A stretch of 64,000 nt of DNA from assembly GCA_013115135.1 (NCBI GenBank), contig JABANP010000075.1, positions 104,907 through 168,906 of the forward strand, written 5' to 3'. A program made the position numbers and the translations under genes. The notes below the pieces were generated by a model. That model saw nothing but the letters and a program-made list of their open reading frames with translations. It searched no databases and had not been told where the DNA came from. Below, in pieces: positions 52,600 to 64,000 of this stretch. The first letter of the stretch is position 1. Each line of letters begins with the position of its first letter. Source of the DNA: Perkinsus olseni (Eukaryota > Perkinsozoa > Perkinsida > Perkinsidae).

Positions 52600-53605
52600 T
52601 CACCAACAATCATCTCTTTGAGGAGCATGCGGTACACGAAAAACAGAGATTAAATCGGCGACTTGTAAAGTGGCGTGTATCATATCTGATGTATTTTCCA
52701 CTGCATCGTACAGTGCTGTGAGGTTACCTATTTTCTGTGCCATTGGGACCGCTATAAAGTGGACGATGTAGACGGAAGCGAGCTTGCCAACCCAACCATC
52801 GGGCGAGATGAACTCATTGAGGTCGTCTAGGGGGGAGTAGGGGGGAATGCCTTCTCCTGTGAGGATGCTGGCTGGCTCGAATGATACGTGAATGGTAGGC
52901 GTGTAGTTGAGCAGAGCGTTGACGCCCCTCTGGTCGATCTCATAGCTGTGGCGATGCAGCCAATTGAGGTAAGTTGTACTCCACTCGCCAGTTGCCGTCG
53001 ATGATACAATATAAAAGATACCAACATTTATACACCGACCATCCACGTGAGTCGACCAAAGCATCATAGGCGTATCTTTTGACTTACGAGTACCATGGGT
53101 AGCAGGAAAATCAAGATACTCCATTATTCTGGGCAGGGGGTTCTGGACGAAGAAAGTGTCCAAGTCGAAATAGAATGCATCAAAGCCCATATGAATGAGC
53201 ATTTGAGCGACAGTGTATCGGTGAATTTGGCTCTCGGAATAAGGGACTTCCCAACACACGAGGCCACTCAACTGAGACAACACCCATCAGTAACGCGCTT
53301 CCCTGCTGGGGCCTCACGACGCTCATCAGTGCACGGCATTCGGAGTGGGCAGGTTCGCCCAAGGAAGCCACCAAGACTGCAGGGATGCCGATAGGGCTGC
53401 TGGTGACCCATCGAATGCTGCCTGAGGGATGGTGATGATGATGAACACGGGCAAAGAACGCACGTTGAAGTAGATCCATCCATGCAGTGCCGTATACAGT
53501 TGTGAAGGGCACAACCCTCTCCCTTGTGCTGATGCCATCAGCTGTACTCCAAGATGATGCTACACTATTGGCAGCCTGGAACATAGTACGGACGATGGTG
53601 TCTGA
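52600..53605 (-). CDS. Nucleotide-diphospho-sugar transferase-type glycosyltransferase (GT77-like), 5' end unresolved
   Basis: Minus strand. The last exon, 52600-53271, encodes 223 aa with the DxD metal/sugar-nucleotide motif in GFDAFYFDLDTFFVQNPLP, then HGTRKSKDTPMMLW, NVGIFYIVSSTATGEW and WLHRHSYEIDQRGVNALL, a layout typical of PF03407/GT77 transferases (N-G-F pattern before a D-Q-... block). It would move a sugar from a nucleotide sugar in the Golgi. Upstream open segments at about 53285-53400 (IRWVTSSPIGIPAVLVASLG) and 53470-53605 (TMFQAANSVASSW ... YGTAWMDLL) look like earlier exons, but the joint into the last exon is out of phase as I read it. No signal or anchor found. Confidence 0.65.
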
Positions 53606-53639
53606 ATAAAGGATACGAGCAAAGATCGACCATCATCAA

Positions 53640-53672
53640 CACCAACAACAATAACAACAACGAACTGTTGTT
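53640..53672 (+). repeat. CAA/TAA-rich microsatellite
   Basis: ACACCAACAACAATAACAAC and following triplets, upstream of the glycosyltransferase exons. Confidence 0.7.
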
Positions 53673-53913
53673 ACTTTCATGATCTCTCAATAGGGCTTCC
53701 TTCTCCTGGAATGGCATCTCATCAATTAGCTTGGACGAGCGATCTCCCCAGGGGCAGGAGGGCTCGAGCGAAGGACGGTCGAAGATCTGAATACCGTCGC
53801 TTCATCTTGGCCGAGGCATTTGCGTATCTGCTAGGTAGCGAGATGAGATGGCGCTGAGGAGGTGGGATGGTCACTCATGGAACTTATTCCCTTTTCCGAG
53901 ATCACCAAAGTGC

Positions 53914-55510
53914 ATCAGGGCCTGCATGATGGGCCAATCGGTAGCACCGTACATAGCCAGGGGCAGGCTGTCGAGGAAATCGGTAGCAACTGCTGACCAC
54001 TTCTCGAAGTATCTGCACCGAGCGTAGGAGGGACTCGGAGAGGTGTGAAGAGTCGCCCAGATTGTGAGTATACTCCGCTGAGTCGGCCTTGCTCCGATAA
54101 GAAGCTACACTGGAGCTAAGGCAAGTGACGGGTGGCACTAAGATGATGAAGATGAGATTAGAGAGGGAAAGACTCAGGTGTTGTATTCTTTATCAATCGG
54201 TCTCCAACACAGTGCATCCAGCCATATAGCGGACACCGTACAGAATAGGTCGAAAAAAGAGCATAAGCTGGCACCGTCAGCCCAGCAGGCGCGTCATTGA
54301 GGTCGTCTCTCTGGAATGAGAAGTGTGCTCGATGAGATCTCTGATTTGACTCTGTACTGCGGCAACCGTGTCAATAGTCTAGTAGTTGACGCTTAGTAAT
54401 GAAGGACGTCTCTCGTTGTTGACGTACTGAGTGAGTCTATTGCCAGATGTAGTGGACTGGACTATCGTGAGGAAGACCACTCCACACAAGCATTCCTCGA
54501 CAGCTTCGTCGATGCGCTCATTACCCAACGTGAACAGATACCTGTCATGAGAGGCGATGGTGACACAAGGCAGGCAGCAGCAGAGCACATCACTCAGTAG
54601 CTTGGCCCAATGCGGAGGCGACCACCTCGTCGACCATTCCCTTCTCTGCCCCTTCAGCGAAGGTGATGCCCAGGCCGAGGAGCTCTCGCCAGTCTAGATA
54701 ACCTGTGATGCGAGAACACGTGTGGTTGCGTTAATGAAGCATACGAGAAGTACCGTTCCTTTGAGGACAGCAACCCTTCTCTAACCTCTCCTTATCGACC
54801 CCCATCATGGGCTGGTAGTAGTGGATGAGCTCAAATATCGGCCACCGGGAGAGGGCTGTGTAGTACCTTACTATGACAATGATGAACCATCGTCCAACTG
54901 GTTGTACGACCAGGGTATGGCAGCGATCGAGTGCTGGACGAAGTCTCTCCAATAGGAGGCCAACTCGTGATCACCGGCATGGGCAGACATGTAGAACTGC
55001 AGTATGGCCAGCATCAGCACACCTGATGGCAACATGATCGAGCGTACCAACTTTTGAGCACATCACCGATAGGACACTCCTGCTCGGCCTTCCTCTGCAT
55101 CTCATCGGTGCCAAAGACCCAGCCCGCCCAGGTCAAGTTGACCTTACCCCAGAAAGGCTCAGTGGTGGAGGTGTTCAACTGCCCTGTGACGTTATAGAGG
55201 GCATTCCAATTGAGGACCTGCGCCGATGGTCCGAGGAACAGGAGAGTAACCCCGGGTGACCAGGGACGGATACTCTAGCCCGGCTCAGCTACCTCTTTAG
55301 CCTCGGTACAATCAAAGTCGTAGAATAGTCCCATGTGATCTGTGTGGAGTTGTACGAAGCCAGCCACGACCGGTTGTAGGGAGAGCAGCAGCGGCCATTG
55401 AGGGAGTAACATTGAGCTGCCGAGAATTGGTGGTGATGACCTACGGATACTTCAGCAGGTAAGGGGTTTGCTGAGTCTTGCCGTATCGGGACATTCGCCC
55501 CGCTGATTCG
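53914..55510 (-). CDS. Multi-exon membrane protein of unknown family
   Basis: Minus-strand open segments with coding character, in transcript order: about 55450-55505 (MSRYGKTQQTPYLLKYP); 55300-55435 (SSMLLPQWPLLLSLQPVVAGF, hydrophobic, ending YDFDCTEAKE); 55060-55265 (SPGVTLLFLGPSAQVLNWNAL, then NVTGQLNTSTTEPFWGKVNL, WVFGTDEMQRKAEQEC); 54895-55020 (VLMLAILQFYMSAHAGDHEL, ASYWRDFVQHSIAAIPWS); 54770-54860 (RWPIFELIHYYQPMMGVDKE); 54600-54700 (WRELLGLGITFAEGAEKGMV); 54410-54560; 53914-54015 (YFEKWSAVATDFLDSLPLAM). Several N-glycosylation sites suggest a lumenal or extracellular domain. Splice joints were not all checked. I do not recognise the family, and it may be more than one gene. Confidence 0.45.
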
Positions 55511-57666
55511 CTTGCTACTATGTAATGGCAGAATGAGTGACCTGCGTCACTCGTGGACCATATCCAGCCGAGCGAATGTCGTGTCGGAGTGGGTCAGGGA
55601 TCCCTCCCGACGTCCCTTCCGATACAGATGTGTAGTACTCTCGTTTGGCCTCGAGAAGGATACCCATCACCCAGGGTGCTACTGCAGTAGTAGTGGCGCC
55701 GAGATCAGTGCCATGCCCTCCCGCTACAGTACTAGTACTGCATTAATACCTGCAGCAGCGCTTTCATCAAACACTGGTCACTTCTCAACTCGAGTTCTAT
55801 TAAAGCCATTATCTCAATCTTCTGCTACGTGAACAGTCGGTTCGACTTGGCCCCAGTTACGGTCGGCCGAGGGGGACGCCACTCGTGATTCCCTTCTTCT
55901 TGCTAATGATGAGATGTGTCGGAACCTGACTAGCCCCCTCTCTACAGAAGCACGTCACTCCATCATCACAACACACAGTAGTGAGATGAAGATACATAGA
56001 TGAACAGTAATGACATTCGAGACTGGCCACACGCATGCCCGCCGTCGCCGCTGCCGCTGCTGCTGATGATGATGAATCAACCGCCGTGATGCCGTGGTGT
56101 ATTCACAGCGCATGAGAAGTAGCGCTGCTCCTCGGACGCCGCCGCCTCGGCAGGCTGGGCAGGAGGTTCATCTAAGCACTGCTCGTAGTTCCAGGCTGTG
56201 AGCACCGCCGGACGACCCTCCGGGGACTCTTGTGATCTCTGAAGGGCGGGCAAATACTATCGACACGCTACCGCCGCTACCCTCACGGCGTCTGAGGAGG
56301 CATAGTCGCTGTCAAGGGAGGGCACCGCCCGGAAGGGATCCTTCCAGTCTCGGAACCTACGGACGGCGATGAGGATTCATCAGGCAGTGATCGCCCAGCA
56401 GAGTTACCATTGGTGAGCTGTCAACTGCGGTGAGTGGATGAGGTCGTGAGTTGCAGCAGCGATGGCATCAGCTAGGCTGTAGACACTTGGATGCTCCAGA
56501 GGCAGCATCTCAGGGCTCTCAGCAGGCCTGAATGATGGCCGATCAAAGCCATGATGGCGACGATACTGCCGCAGGACTAGGGGGACCCCAGCTGAGCTAT
56601 GCTGGCAAGTCGCCACGGCAGGCGCTTGGCAGTGACGCTACAATCGACAGAGCAGCAGCAGCAGCAGCATAGACTCACTCTATCATGAATGATGACAAGT
56701 CCAATGGTGCCTTCATTGGTTGCCTCCTGTTGCATGGACTGGTCTCCTCATCAGAACTGGTGCTGGGATGGACTAGAGAAGGGAAACAAGAAGACGATTC
56801 TGATGGTGCCAGAAGATCTCCTTTGCGCCTGAGAGGGGCGCCACAGAGGCGTACCTTTGTCCGTCCTCCTGGGAGATTCCATCAATCTCGACCGATCCTC
56901 TACCGAGGGATTCATCTGAGCGGGCAGCCGAGAATCCCGCACAAGGCGTTCCGAAACATCGCCAACAATTCCTGAGGGTCTTCGAAAGAACACGAAGAAT
57001 ATCACAAGGAACGATGACGCCACCGATGGTGCTGTCAATCCGCGACTACAACTAGTGAGAGCAGCCGAAAATGTGCCGCCCGCCGTCGGACGGTGTACCC
57101 CTGCAACACCGGTCGCATTTCATGCGGATCATGATGCGCCCGATGATCGGCTGAAAGTGATCTCCGCTAAACTACGACTTAGTCTTCATTATCATCAACA
57201 TGGTGGGGAATAACATGGAGCTCAGCTGGGCCAACAGAGTCTACCCACCTGCATGGCCGAGCTGAGTGCATCACCATCAGTAGCAGCAGTAGAAGTAGTC
57301 TCGCTGCTCTCCTTGAGTAAGTCTACCAGCCACTGCCTGCACAGGGCTGACCGGCGGCTGATGGAGCCATCCTCCGCAGTCTCTTCCGACTTTACAAACG
57401 AAGCCCCTCTTCACCAGTGAATCGAGCGGGGTATCTTCCGAGTAGGTTGACGTCCCTGACGCAGGCTGGCCTCCCATGGGGTGGACGACAGACATGATGC
57501 TCACTCCTGACTGTATTGGCCTTCGCTGTCGAGGACTGCCTCTCTTGCTGCTCGTATTGCGCTATACTCAAGTTCTGGAAGAACATCCCGCACTGGGAGG
57601 CCTGAAGACATTCGACCGCGATGTCGACTACAGTCGGCGACTGCGCGATTTCATCGACTCGATGTA
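55511..57666. other. Region without a resolved gene
   Basis: Weak minus-strand open segments, such as SVSEGTSGGIPDPLRHDI near 55.6 kb, may be exons of the membrane gene or the C-terminal WD40 part of RAPTOR, which I could not find. AGC/CAG triplet runs lie near 56050-56070 and 56650-56670. Confidence 0.3.
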
Positions 57667-60600
57667 TCATCGACACAAGTCACCACTTATGTCTACCGAG
57701 CTTCCGGCGCGACCTCCCACCTTGGACTGTAGATCGTGGACTAGGTCTCCATTCCTCCTCCTTCGGCCCCCCCTAGCCCGAGTCCGCCGTCGTCTACTGC
57801 GCCTAGACGCCGCTCTGCTACTGGTTGATACCGCACCACCCTCTGAAGCCTTGGCTGTCTCCTTTGATGACGCCTTTACATCATTTCCCACTGCTTCAGC
57901 CGGTATATGGTCCGTCTTGTCATGATCATCAAGGGTATTCTGAGGTCCGCTAATGCATAGCCTATCATTGGGGTCATCGGGTGCTACCTCTCTATCACTG
58001 TCTGAAGGGTTCATCACAGCAGACACGCTTAGATACTCTCTGTCTCCGAATATTGAAAGTGACTGACGAGGTCACCACCCTCGCAAGAGGGATTCTTGCC
58101 GGTGGCGTTCTTTGTGCCTCAGAGACGCAGCAAAAGTAGCATCTACTGCACGATGGATAAGGCAAGCGAGAGAGGGGATGGGATTCCGAGGAGCATTTGA
58201 CGGCAGTCCCTAGCTTAAGTACGCTAGTCAGCATATCACTGTTACAATGATTAACCACCACCAACAGGCAGCAACCATTCAACGATCTACAGTACCGATG
58301 CTGATGCGATACGGTACTAATCCGGTCCAACTACCGATGTGACCAGCAACAGAGCTGCTGACCGAATGTCCTCCTCTCGGGACAAAGCACTCCGAGCAAT
58401 CGCCTCGGCTAGCCCGTGTGTCCGGAGTGAACTCCGTGACCTGATGGAAAGTCTGGTAATGACTGAAGGATGTAGATTGGGGTTAAGATACTCACTAGCC
58501 TGGCCTCGATCGTCCCAAGGTAGTCTGAGTCGCCAACGTTATTTGTTACTTCTGGGGATACCGAGAACAATGCCGCCAAGGCCAGCAAAGCCGCCCAGCG
58601 TAGTCTACCGGCATGCGGCGAGATCAGGCAACGGTACTGATAAGGGTGTTAGAAGCAATGGGAGGAGGACGCCCTACCAGTTTATCCACCGCCCTGGCAT
58701 CCAGGTAACTGCTCTGTTTGGCCACTAGACTTGAGTGGTAGAGTATAGCCACCATAAGGCAGCCGAGAGCACGGTACTCCTACAAAAAGGCAACTACGGT
58801 GAGGAGTGGCTGACTGACCATGCCCCTCACTGGGTCTATTGTTTCGGACGATGATAGTCGTAGAATGTACTTATACTCCGAGTTGGACAGGAAGCCTGCC
58901 GTCCGCTTGGATACAGCTAGGCCGGCAGATTCCTCATACACTTCCAGCGCCACCACCTTAGCCCAGAGGAAGAGCACGAGCCCTGATGCCTGATGAGGTG
59001 GAGAAGTCCTCAAGACGATCGAGGGAGTCAAGGTCGAGGAGGCACCTCTGGTGGAGGAACTCTTCGGGAGCAGCTTCTGTAGATAGGGTAGTAGGCCGGC
59101 CTTGAGGCAAAGTCGAATCTCGGACCTGGCAGATGAGAGGATACTACTACGCTAGGGTGACAGCAGGGTGACCTTCCGAGGTCACAGTAGGCTGCTAGTA
59201 GTCGCAGACTGCATAGTCTGTTAACTGAGTGGGACAGTACCTGAGTGAAGGGAACAACAACTCTACAGACCGACGGGACTCCACGCGGCGAAGATAGCAC
59301 ACCTAGAGAGGCTGATGGTACTCGGAATGGGGTGAATGAGAAGGTTAGTAGAGAATTGAGAGAAGACTTGATGCCCCATTGCGATTGTTCCCTCATCATT
59401 CTCAATATCCCTCATCAGAAGTGAGGCAATCCGGATACAATATTCTCAATCCCACCTGCAGGAGGATCGGCAGTTCCCGAGTTCGGCCGTGGTCCTGCGA
59501 TCCGTGGTCACCAGCGTGATCTAAGGCACAAGTAGCCGATGCAGGGGGGCTGCTGCTCCTACAGGAGAATACTCGGCATTCTGTCTACCATCACTGGGGG
59601 GGCATGATCGAACGAAGGGATGACGAACATCACCTCTGCTATGCATACGACCCCGCAGCCATACACTGAATGCTCGGAGCTGGTCATTGAAGAACTCTCT
59701 GACTGGAGGGGACCTGCCGGGTACCTGAGCATACATGTACTATCAGGTGGTGTGATAGTTGGCAGTTATAGTGATGTGATACTATCACAGTGATAGAACA
59801 CAGGAAAGGTCTCTTGAAGTAGTCTCCGCGACAATGCTACTCACGACTGGCAATGACAGCGAGAGAGATTTAACGTCATGCTCATCGAATAGGAGGTCCC
59901 CGAAGCCGCGAAGATCCAAGCGCCACACCCCGTCGGTAGCAGATGGCGCGACTCCGGTAGATTATCGGGGCACGCCAGCAGCGGCAGCAGCAGCAGCCCC
60001 TCTCAAAGTCGGAGTACATGATGCCTCGCTCGTACTACTCACCCGAGTAACCGAGGGCAGGGGGCTGTTGTGTCTGGGCTCGCCTTGAATGACGTGCAAG
60101 ATGGAAGACTCCAACACCAGCTCCCAGGTCTCCCACAATGGATGCTGACTGCAATCAGGCAGTTTTGGCGTCGATACACTGGTGATACCAACGAGAGCTG
60201 AGATGGGAGAGAGGGCGAGCTGTTGACAGGGATTGGAAGCTGAGCAACCCAACGAGTCCACTGGGAGCACTGCTGAGTCAGCGCGCACGACGACTCACAC
60301 AAGAGGCGTTGAGCCAGAAGGTAGTTCCGAAATAGCGATGCTAGGACGACATCCTTGCGGAAGAGGGTCTCGTATGATTCTGAGGAATGACGACAATAGT
60401 CAACAACCCAACCATGATGAACACCCAACCACCTGCTGATAGGGTGCTCCAGGCTATGGAATTCATAATGCTTGTGAACACTGAATTCAACTGCCTGAAC
60501 TCCGCTGAGCTCCGTACTTCGTTCGGTCCTGAGGGCACGAAGTGATGGTATTCTTGAACATCAGCTCCGTCCCAGAGTGTAGCCCCACTGACCATCCTCG

Positions 60601-62420
60601 CTGACAGTGGTCTCGCCAAGCCTGCTGAGCAGCAGCTCTAGCTTTGTCTGAATATCCTCACTGTCGAGGCCCAGCAGACAGGTAGAGGATGGACCATAGA
60701 AGCCGGAGCCTAGAATGCTCCAGTCAAGCAAGGAGTAGTCACTCACAGGAGGAGCGGATTGGGTTCATCTGCTTAGCTGTGTTTCCACATCGCTACTGAT
60801 GCTAGCCTCTAGAATCAGCTATGTACCGTCTCACATCCGACTTTAATGCAAGAGGGGCCCTCCTTTGCCGACAGAGTTGGATACCTCGATGGTAGCGCAG
60901 AGGGCTGAGGTAATTGGCCGAGTGCCCTACTTGCACCCTTCCTCGCTGTCGCTGGCGTCCAAGCAATTTTACGCACGTCTGCATGCCGAATTATTCGTAA
61001 AATTTTAGCATCAGCAGTATTATTTCTGAGCGTCTATCCCCGACAAAATTAATCTCGGTCATTTTATGAAGGTTCTAACTGTTTTCAGCATTAAGGAATA
61101 GGGAACAGGATAGGTGTAAAACTGGTCTCAACCGAGCGGAGAAAGATTGTATTTCATCGACAAATGCTGTAGACCGTGAGGGCCGTCGCCGTCCTCCCTC
61201 ATTGGGCACTCACATAAGAATTGCAATGAGGTCTTCAGCGGAGCGGTGAGGCAAGCCGTGAGCAGTTGGGATGGGAGGGTAGGGCCTGAGTGCCCCCAGT
61301 GACCATACCCCCCCACAGGTGTGGCCTACCAAGGTGAGGGTTCTGCTCATGGCGTCCACAGCTTGCCAGTATGTACGTCGAGTTGCTATTGGAGGAGGGA
61401 TGATGTGATGGGCGACCATCATCAGGGAATAATACACCAGCCTCATGAAAGGCGTCTACGTAGGATCCTAAGGGGGCCACCTTCCATCCTACCCATGTGA
61501 AGGGAGCAGCTCACCGGCAAAGTCACAATCGAAGATGTATATGGTAGGCTTAGCCAGCCAACCGATGAGCTTATGTATACCAATTGGGGAGCATTCGTCC
61601 AGTGCCTGCTGGGGTAACGAGGTTGGCTGACCCTCCCTCTCAAGGCCTTGTGGTTACTTGATTATACATTGGCAAGGAGCGGCCATGCAGCCCGATTGGT
61701 TGGGAATCTGGAACGCATAAGCATCAACGTAATGCGAATACTCGCCTAGCGACTGAGCATTCAATGATATCGAGAAGGGTAATGGCAGTTGAACAACTGC
61801 CACATCTCTGCGCCGATCGAGTGAATTGCCCTCAGTGACCCCAGGACTAATTACCTGTAACGCCACTGCCCGAGTGATAGGTGAGATAATGGAATACTAT
61901 ACGCTCGGTGGTGCCTGAGGTTATGGAGATCATCACCGCCAGGACTGCAGCGAGAACCTACTTCTCCGTGCTGTATGGCAGACACGCCTCAGATGATCAG
62001 GACTGAAAAGAGCATAGTACAGGGCGACAACGTCGCGTGTCCTACGTTGGATCTGGACACACTCGGCATAGCTGTGCTGGCATGGGAGCATTCTCGAACC
62101 GGTTCCACACACTTCCCGGCTCGAATCGGAATAACCGATAGTATCTGCAGATGGAGGCAGCCGTGTCGCAGGAGTGGAAGACTCTAACACGGTCCCTACA
62201 GCATCTGCAGGTTCTTCAAAGATTCCGCAATCGGTGTTGTATCTGGGAGGAGGACACCACCAACAATTATATTGGCATATACCCCACGTTAATGTGAAGA
62301 CGGTAAAAGGTCGGAGGAACTGGACCGAGGACAGACGACAGTGAAGGCAGACGACGACGACGACCTCGATCCCCTTCCTCCTTGAACAGCTTGTGTACGC
62401 CTTGCTTGGCATGGCTCCAC
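57667..62420 (-). CDS. RAPTOR/KOG1, scaffold subunit of TORC1 (exons partly resolved)
   Basis: Minus strand. Segments align in order with the human RAPTOR N-terminal conserved (caspase-like) and HEAT regions: TTERIVFHYLTYHSGSG (about 61.86-61.92 kb; human ERVLFHYNGHG); IGWLAKPTIYIFDCDFAG (about 61.55 kb; human MGSPSIFVYDCSNAG); LPSQLLTACLTAPLKTSLQF (about 61.25 kb; LPADLFTSCLTTPIKIALRW); LNSVFTSIMNSIAWSTL (60.45 kb); ETLFRKDVVLASLFRNYLLA (60.35 kb); FFNDQLRAFSVWL (59.7 kb); LKAGLLPYLQKLLPKSS (59.1 kb); LVLFLWAKVVALEVYEES (58.95 kb); HEAT helices near 58.35-58.6 kb; then a Ser/Arg/Asp-rich linker (57667-58026). RAPTOR presents substrates to TOR kinase. The His-Gly of the caspase-like motif is altered. 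WD40 repeats, start codon and most splice sites were not fixed, so the ends are approximate. Confidence 0.72.
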
Positions 62421-63072
62421 TGCTGTAGCTGTATCTTCTCGATAGTGTTCAAGTACTTCCTAACCCCTCTCCATCCACTTCCTGTATTCACCACCATAAC
62501 TGCTTGAGTGGTCCCTAATCACCGATGGAATGCTCCTGTTGCACGTTACTGCGAAGGGGAACAGACGACCTCAACTACGGCACATCAAGCATACTCACGT
62601 ATTATCTCATTTTCAGATAGACATGCAGCGGGATCAGCCCAGGACCGAGCAGGGATGAAGGGGAGTTCCGAAGCGGCATTGGATGGGGGGTCCTCCCAAT
62701 CGACCGTGCAGTTCATTGCCAGAGTGCACTCATCCTATAACAAGGAGATATCCCGTTGATGACTCAATGCAGTAGGAGTACTTGATTACAACACAACAAC
62801 CTCGGCTACACAATCAACAGGTAGAGCAGCAGTCAAAGACAGCATCACAATCTGAGTTGCTGGTCATCATCGTCCGCTCCTACCATGCACATAATAGCGA
62901 GTACGCCGCCATTGGAAGGGAAAATTAGAGTGTACTATACTGTAGCGAAGCCTGATATGGTCGGGCTGATGAAGACACGACAAATATCCTGAATGCCGGA
63001 ATCATCGTGTTATAATAATGGTGGTATAATCAAGACCTGGACGGTCCTGGAGAGACCTTGACGATCGCCCGA
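62421..63072. other. Spacer upstream of RAPTOR
   Basis: No gene supported. Probably promoter/5' exons of RAPTOR and the 3' side of the zinc-finger gene. Confidence 0.35.
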
Positions 63073-63853
63073 TTAGATGTCACTGAACGTGAGCGTAACG
63101 GGGTGTGTTTGGCGGGGAAGGGGAGAATCTTTAGAGGTCGCCTTGTAATCCGGAGGAGAGGCCTCTACGCCCCCCTCGCTAATAACATCGCGGGATGACA
63201 TCCCCTCGGGTAAGTACCCTGGAAAAGGAAAGTGTGTAATTAGAGTTGATCCAGCTCGACTGGTAACTGGAGCCGTATAATCATGTTTCAAACGGCGTAG
63301 TATAATCTCAGGGGCCCAATTGGCAAGCACAGCGCTGAGACGAGAGTAAAGATGGAATACCAGTCGAACTGGATGATCAAAATTAGAGATATGGAAAAGA
63401 CGACCTGAACGGCCAGTGCTGGAATAATCTCAGCTGAAAAAAGACTAGATCTGGTTCATACCAGTGATACAACTAGTGCCGCCTCCTATGGTTACCCTTC
63501 AGCAAGACCGCCATCTGATCGATGTACTGCACGTACGGAGACTCCGAGGACTCATCGTCGACACAGCCCTCTTTAAGTTGGAACAGTTCCGCCTCGGCAT
63601 GAGCGTAACCGCAGTTTATCCTACGGCAGTGTCTACCTCTGTCGCACATCTTCGTGCTGTACAAATTTGCTGGCCTAAAGCGCAGGTCGGAAGGATGATG
63701 GGCAAACCTACACTGGTGCCCCAGAGCACAATAACCTCTTACGAAGTGACGGCAGGCTTTGGTCTTTTCAAGGCGAGATACACCGGGTACTGTCGAGCCC
63801 TTCTGAATCGCGGGTACGGAGTCGTATGGATAATCTCGCAAGTCATTGTCCAT
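63073..63853 (-). CDS. CCCH-type zinc-finger protein, 167 aa
   Basis: Minus-strand exons 63496-63853 and 63073-63218 join in phase from ATG to TAA. Two CCCH fingers: CRHFVRGYCALGHQCRFAH (C-x7-C-x5-C-x3-H, residues about 34-52) and CDRGRHCRRINCGYAH (C-x5-C-x4-C-x3-H, about 71-86). Such pairs usually bind RNA and control mRNA decay or processing. A short helix with SPYVQYIDQMAVLL follows, then a disordered Pro/Ser tail. The ATG at 63853 follows a stretch with no open frame, but an upstream coding exon cannot be excluded. Confidence 0.78.
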
Positions 63854-64000
63854 CCCAGTGCAACTCGAGTGAGTAATACCAGAGGCAGAAGTAGATCTAC
63901 TCGGAGGGGCTAGTAAAGGTGAATAGCCAGCAGAAGATGGGTAGGGTCTCAGCTTCCCACATTGCGGACATGTCCCACTCGTAGACGACGACGATGCTGC
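63854..64000. other. Right edge, no feature supported
   Basis: Too short to judge; contains GACGACGACGATG near the end. Confidence 0.4.

Noticed and set aside
1..64000. CRISPR arrays, operons, insertion sequences of bacterial type, rRNA, spliced-leader genes
   Set aside because: None were seen: no spaced direct repeats, no polycistronic layout, no rRNA segment, and no sequence matching the dinoflagellate-type spliced leader as I know it.

Overview
The window looks like nuclear DNA of a protist alveolate, most likely a perkinsozoan (Perkinsus or a close relative). This is inferred, not proven. Supporting signs: intron-rich genes on both strands with GT-AG introns often only 43-70 nt long; a nuclear MEP-pathway gene (DXS) whose protein starts with a signal peptide followed by a second hydrophobic segment, as for a plastid behind extra membranes; a fused pantothenate gene; and TORC1 and cap-binding components typical of a free-standing eukaryote. 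I see no operons, phage or CRISPR.

Layout. 0-4 kb: a NEK-type kinase entering from the left edge, a tRNA-Thr(CGU), and a uS15-like mitochondrial ribosomal protein. 4.4-5.6 kb: a secreted GH18-like protein (minus). 6.2 kb: a second identical tRNA-Thr. 9-10.8 kb: two unknown minus-strand genes, with tRNA-Arg(CCG) inside an intron of one. 11-16 kb: mostly no recognisable gene. 16-17.4 kb: tetraspanin-like membrane protein. 18.1-20.2 kb: unknown 343-aa protein. 20.6-21.2 kb: a run of perfect hairpins leading into a small secreted protein. 22.2-28.4 kb: DXS with 22 exons. 28.9-33.8 kb: nuclear cap-binding subunit 1 (CBP80). 33.9 kb: a small secreted protein. 35-41.8 kb: minus-strand genes, including an acidic protein and a U1-type zinc-finger protein. 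42-46.8 kb: little that can be supported. 46.8 kb: a mucin-like surface protein. 49.2-52.3 kb: PanB-PanE fusion (19 exons, 695 aa). 52.6-55.5 kb: a DxD glycosyltransferase and a membrane protein (minus). 57.7-62.4 kb: RAPTOR/KOG1 (minus). 63.1-63.9 kb: a CCCH zinc-finger protein.

The most interesting signal is not a gene. Many short introns, placed exactly because the flanking exons join in frame in conserved enzymes, are made largely of one half of a tRNA: either the D-arm/anticodon side (core AGCGCTCGCC...TGATCGAT) or the T-arm/acceptor side (GGTTCGATCC, sometimes followed by TTTTT). I count at least a dozen across DXS, CBP80, PanB-PanE and an unknown gene. Other short introns share a different unit (core GCAATCTTG...TTGCATTT), and a third motif (AGCTAGAGGTGTCAGAAAA) recurs at intron 3' ends. 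Together with a 117-140 bp inverted-repeat element sitting in introns, this suggests that short mobile sequences, including tRNA fragments, have been turned into introns here. Genes in the window otherwise act independently.
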